This document shows, in pieces, positions 5,740 to 7,051 of a DNA stretch of 7,051 nucleotides. Source of the DNA: an uncultured Lachnospiraceae bacterium (GTDB lineage: Bacteria; Bacillota_A; Clostridia; Lachnospirales; Lachnospiraceae). The position numbers and the translations under genes are program-made. The notes below the pieces were generated by a model. It was not told where the DNA came from. It was given only the letters and a program-made list of their open reading frames with translations, and ran no database searches. Numbering within the stretch: position 1 is the stretch's first letter; each line of letters begins with the position of its first letter. Location: NCBI GenBank assembly GCA_910587905.1, contig CAJUOF010000133.1, forward strand, positions 1 to 7,051, read 5' to 3'.

Positions 5740-7051
5740 ATGGGAGAAAGGTACAAAATTGAACTGCGCGATATTACGAAGGATTTTTCCGGCGTGCGCG
5801 CGCTGGATCATGTGACCATCAAAATACGTCCGGGAACGGTCCATACCCTTGTGGGAGAAAACGGAGCGGGAAAATCGACCCTGATGAAAATTTTAAACGG
5901 CCTTTACAAGCCCAACGGGGGAAGTATTTTTCTGGACGGGGAAGAAGTTCAGATCAAGGATCCCATCGATGCCAGGGAAAAAGGGATCGCCATGATCTAT
6001 CAGGAGTTAAATTACATTCCGGATCTCTCCATTGAAGAAAATATTTTTATGGGCAGGTTCCCGGGCGGCAGGTGGAAAAGCCTGGTCAACTGGAAAGAGG
6101 TGAGGCGGCAGGCCGGCGAATTTCTGGAGCAGGAGGGCCTGCATTATAAGCCGTCCATGAAGATCAAGGAGCTTTCCGTGTCGGAGATCCAGATGTTAGA
6201 GATCATTAAGGCGATCTCCTTTAACGCCAGCGTCGTGATCATGGATGAGCCGACCTCGGCCATCACCACCAGAGAGGTGGAAATGCTCTTTGAGAAGATC
6301 GAGGATATGAAACGGCGGGGCATCAGCATTATTTATATTTCCCATAAGATGGATGAGATTTTCCGCATTTCCGACGATATCACGGTGATCCGGGACGGCA
6401 AAACCATCAGTTCCGGCCCGGCAGGGAATTATACGAAGGATACTTTGATTGCGGAGATGGTAGGGCGGGAGATCAAAAACATTTATCCCAAGGAGACCGT
6501 GCCCATCGGCAGGGAGGTGCTCCGCCTGGAGGGACTGGGCAGCGACGGATTGTTTGAGGATGTGAATATGACGGTCCATGCGGGGGAGATTGTGGGGCTT
6601 TCCGGTCTGGTGGGAGCCGGCCGGACGGAGCTTGCCAGTGTCCTTTCCGGACACCTTCCGGCGACAGAGGGAAAAATCTTTCTGGAGGGAAAGGAGATCG
6701 CGGTCAAAAGCATCAGCTCGGCCATCCGGCAGGGGATCATCATGCTCTCTGAGGACAGGAGAACCTATGGGATTGTGGGCTGCCTGAGCGTGCTGGACAA
6801 TGCCATCATGGCGGAAAACTGCATAAACCGGGAGTTTTTCGCAGGCTCCAGGAGGCAGGTGGAGAAGGCGAAGGGCCTGATCCGAAAGCTGAATGTAAAG
6901 ACTCCCTCCCTGGAAATGCAGATTGAGAATCTCAGCGGCGGAAACCAGCAGAAGGTGGTGCTGGCAAAATGGCTGATGCTGGACACGAAGGTACTGATCC
7001 TGGATGAACCCACCAGGGGAATCGACGTGGGGGCCAAGTACGAGATCTATA
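5740..7051 (+). CDS. RbsA/MglA-type sugar ABC importer ATP-binding protein (partial, no 3' end)
   Basis: This subunit carries two fused ATPase domains and powers uptake of monosaccharides with a dimeric permease and a periplasmic-type binding protein. The first domain has GENGAGKST (39-47), the Q-loop Q88, a degenerate signature LSVSEIQ (145-151), Walker B with MDEPTSA (168-174) and switch H202. The second starts near residue 255. Its Walker A is degenerate, GLVGAGRTE with arginine in place of lysine, a hallmark of the family's C-terminal half. It ends here with LSGGNQQKVVLAKW and ILDEPTRGIDVG. About 437 of roughly 500 residues are present and the frame is intact to the window edge. GTGAGG at 5729-5734 lies five bases before the ATG. 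Co-transcription with the aldolase is likely. The permease and binding protein genes are expected downstream. The imported sugar is not evident from the ATPase. Confidence 0.95.
   Translation, partial: MGERYKIELRDITKDFSGVRALDHVTIKIRPGTVHTLVGENGAGKSTLMKILNGLYKPNGGSIFLDGEEVQIKDPIDAREKGIAMIYQELNYIPDLSIEENIFMGRFPGGRWKSLVNWKEVRRQAGEFLEQEGLHYKPSMKIKELSVSEIQMLEIIKAISFNASVVIMDEPTSAITTREVEMLFEKIEDMKRRGISIIYISHKMDEIFRISDDITVIRDGKTISSGPAGNYTKDTLIAEMVGREIKNIYPKETVPIGREVLRLEGLGSDGLFEDVNMTVHAGEIVGLSGLVGAGRTELASVLSGHLPATEGKIFLEGKEIAVKSISSAIRQGIIMLSEDRRTYGIVGCLSVLDNAIMAENCINREFFAGSRRQVEKAKGLIRKLNVKTPSLEMQIENLSGGNQQKVVLAKWLMLDTKVLILDEPTRGIDVGAKYEIY

Overview
This window looks like the chromosome of a fairly GC-rich member of the Clostridia, most likely Lachnospiraceae. 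The evidence is strong AGGAGG-type ribosome binding sites, low-GC promoter elements in GC-rich genes, the gene families present, and a small cysteine-motif protein of a kind I associate with gut Lachnospiraceae. The genus cannot be fixed from sequence alone. No rRNA, tRNA, CRISPR array, transposase gene or complete insertion sequence was seen, and no gene-free stretch exceeds about 300 bases.

Left edge (1-446). An AT-richer stretch holds a broken fragment resembling the AAA-ATPase-like/PD-(D/E)XK (DUF1703-type) family. It is followed by a 177-base intergenic region with a probable promoter and a small hairpin.

Housekeeping block (447-4129, plus strand). In order it holds a small CxxC...CxxC protein, a 217-base imperfect palindrome with an internal tryptophan-rich mini-ORF, ribonuclease Z (rnz), the tRNA t6A enzyme TsaD, the MEP-pathway enzyme IspD, and a GNAT acetyltransferase interrupted by one in-frame amber codon. 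Junctions are tight: rnz/tsaD are about 14 bases apart or overlap, and ispD/GNAT overlap as ATGA. This suggests a single transcript joining tRNA 3' processing, tRNA modification and isoprenoid synthesis. The genes look grouped by shared housekeeping expression rather than by one pathway.

Carbohydrate module (4153-7051). A DeoR-family repressor on the minus strand diverges from a class II aldolase (FucA type, with all zinc and catalytic residues conserved) and an RbsA-type double-ATPase sugar importer subunit that runs off the right edge. The 187-base divergent region carries a good promoter in each direction and several inverted repeats, one of them lying over the repressor's own -10 box. The simplest reading is a locally regulated system that imports a sugar or deoxysugar and cleaves its phosphorylated ketose. 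The kinase, isomerase, permease and binding protein would lie beyond the window, and the substrate cannot be named here.

Most worth a second look: the long palindrome at 680-904, whose two arms read outward as related peptide tails; the mini-ORF in its loop; the amber-interrupted acetyltransferase; and the unassigned sugar module with its divergent operators.
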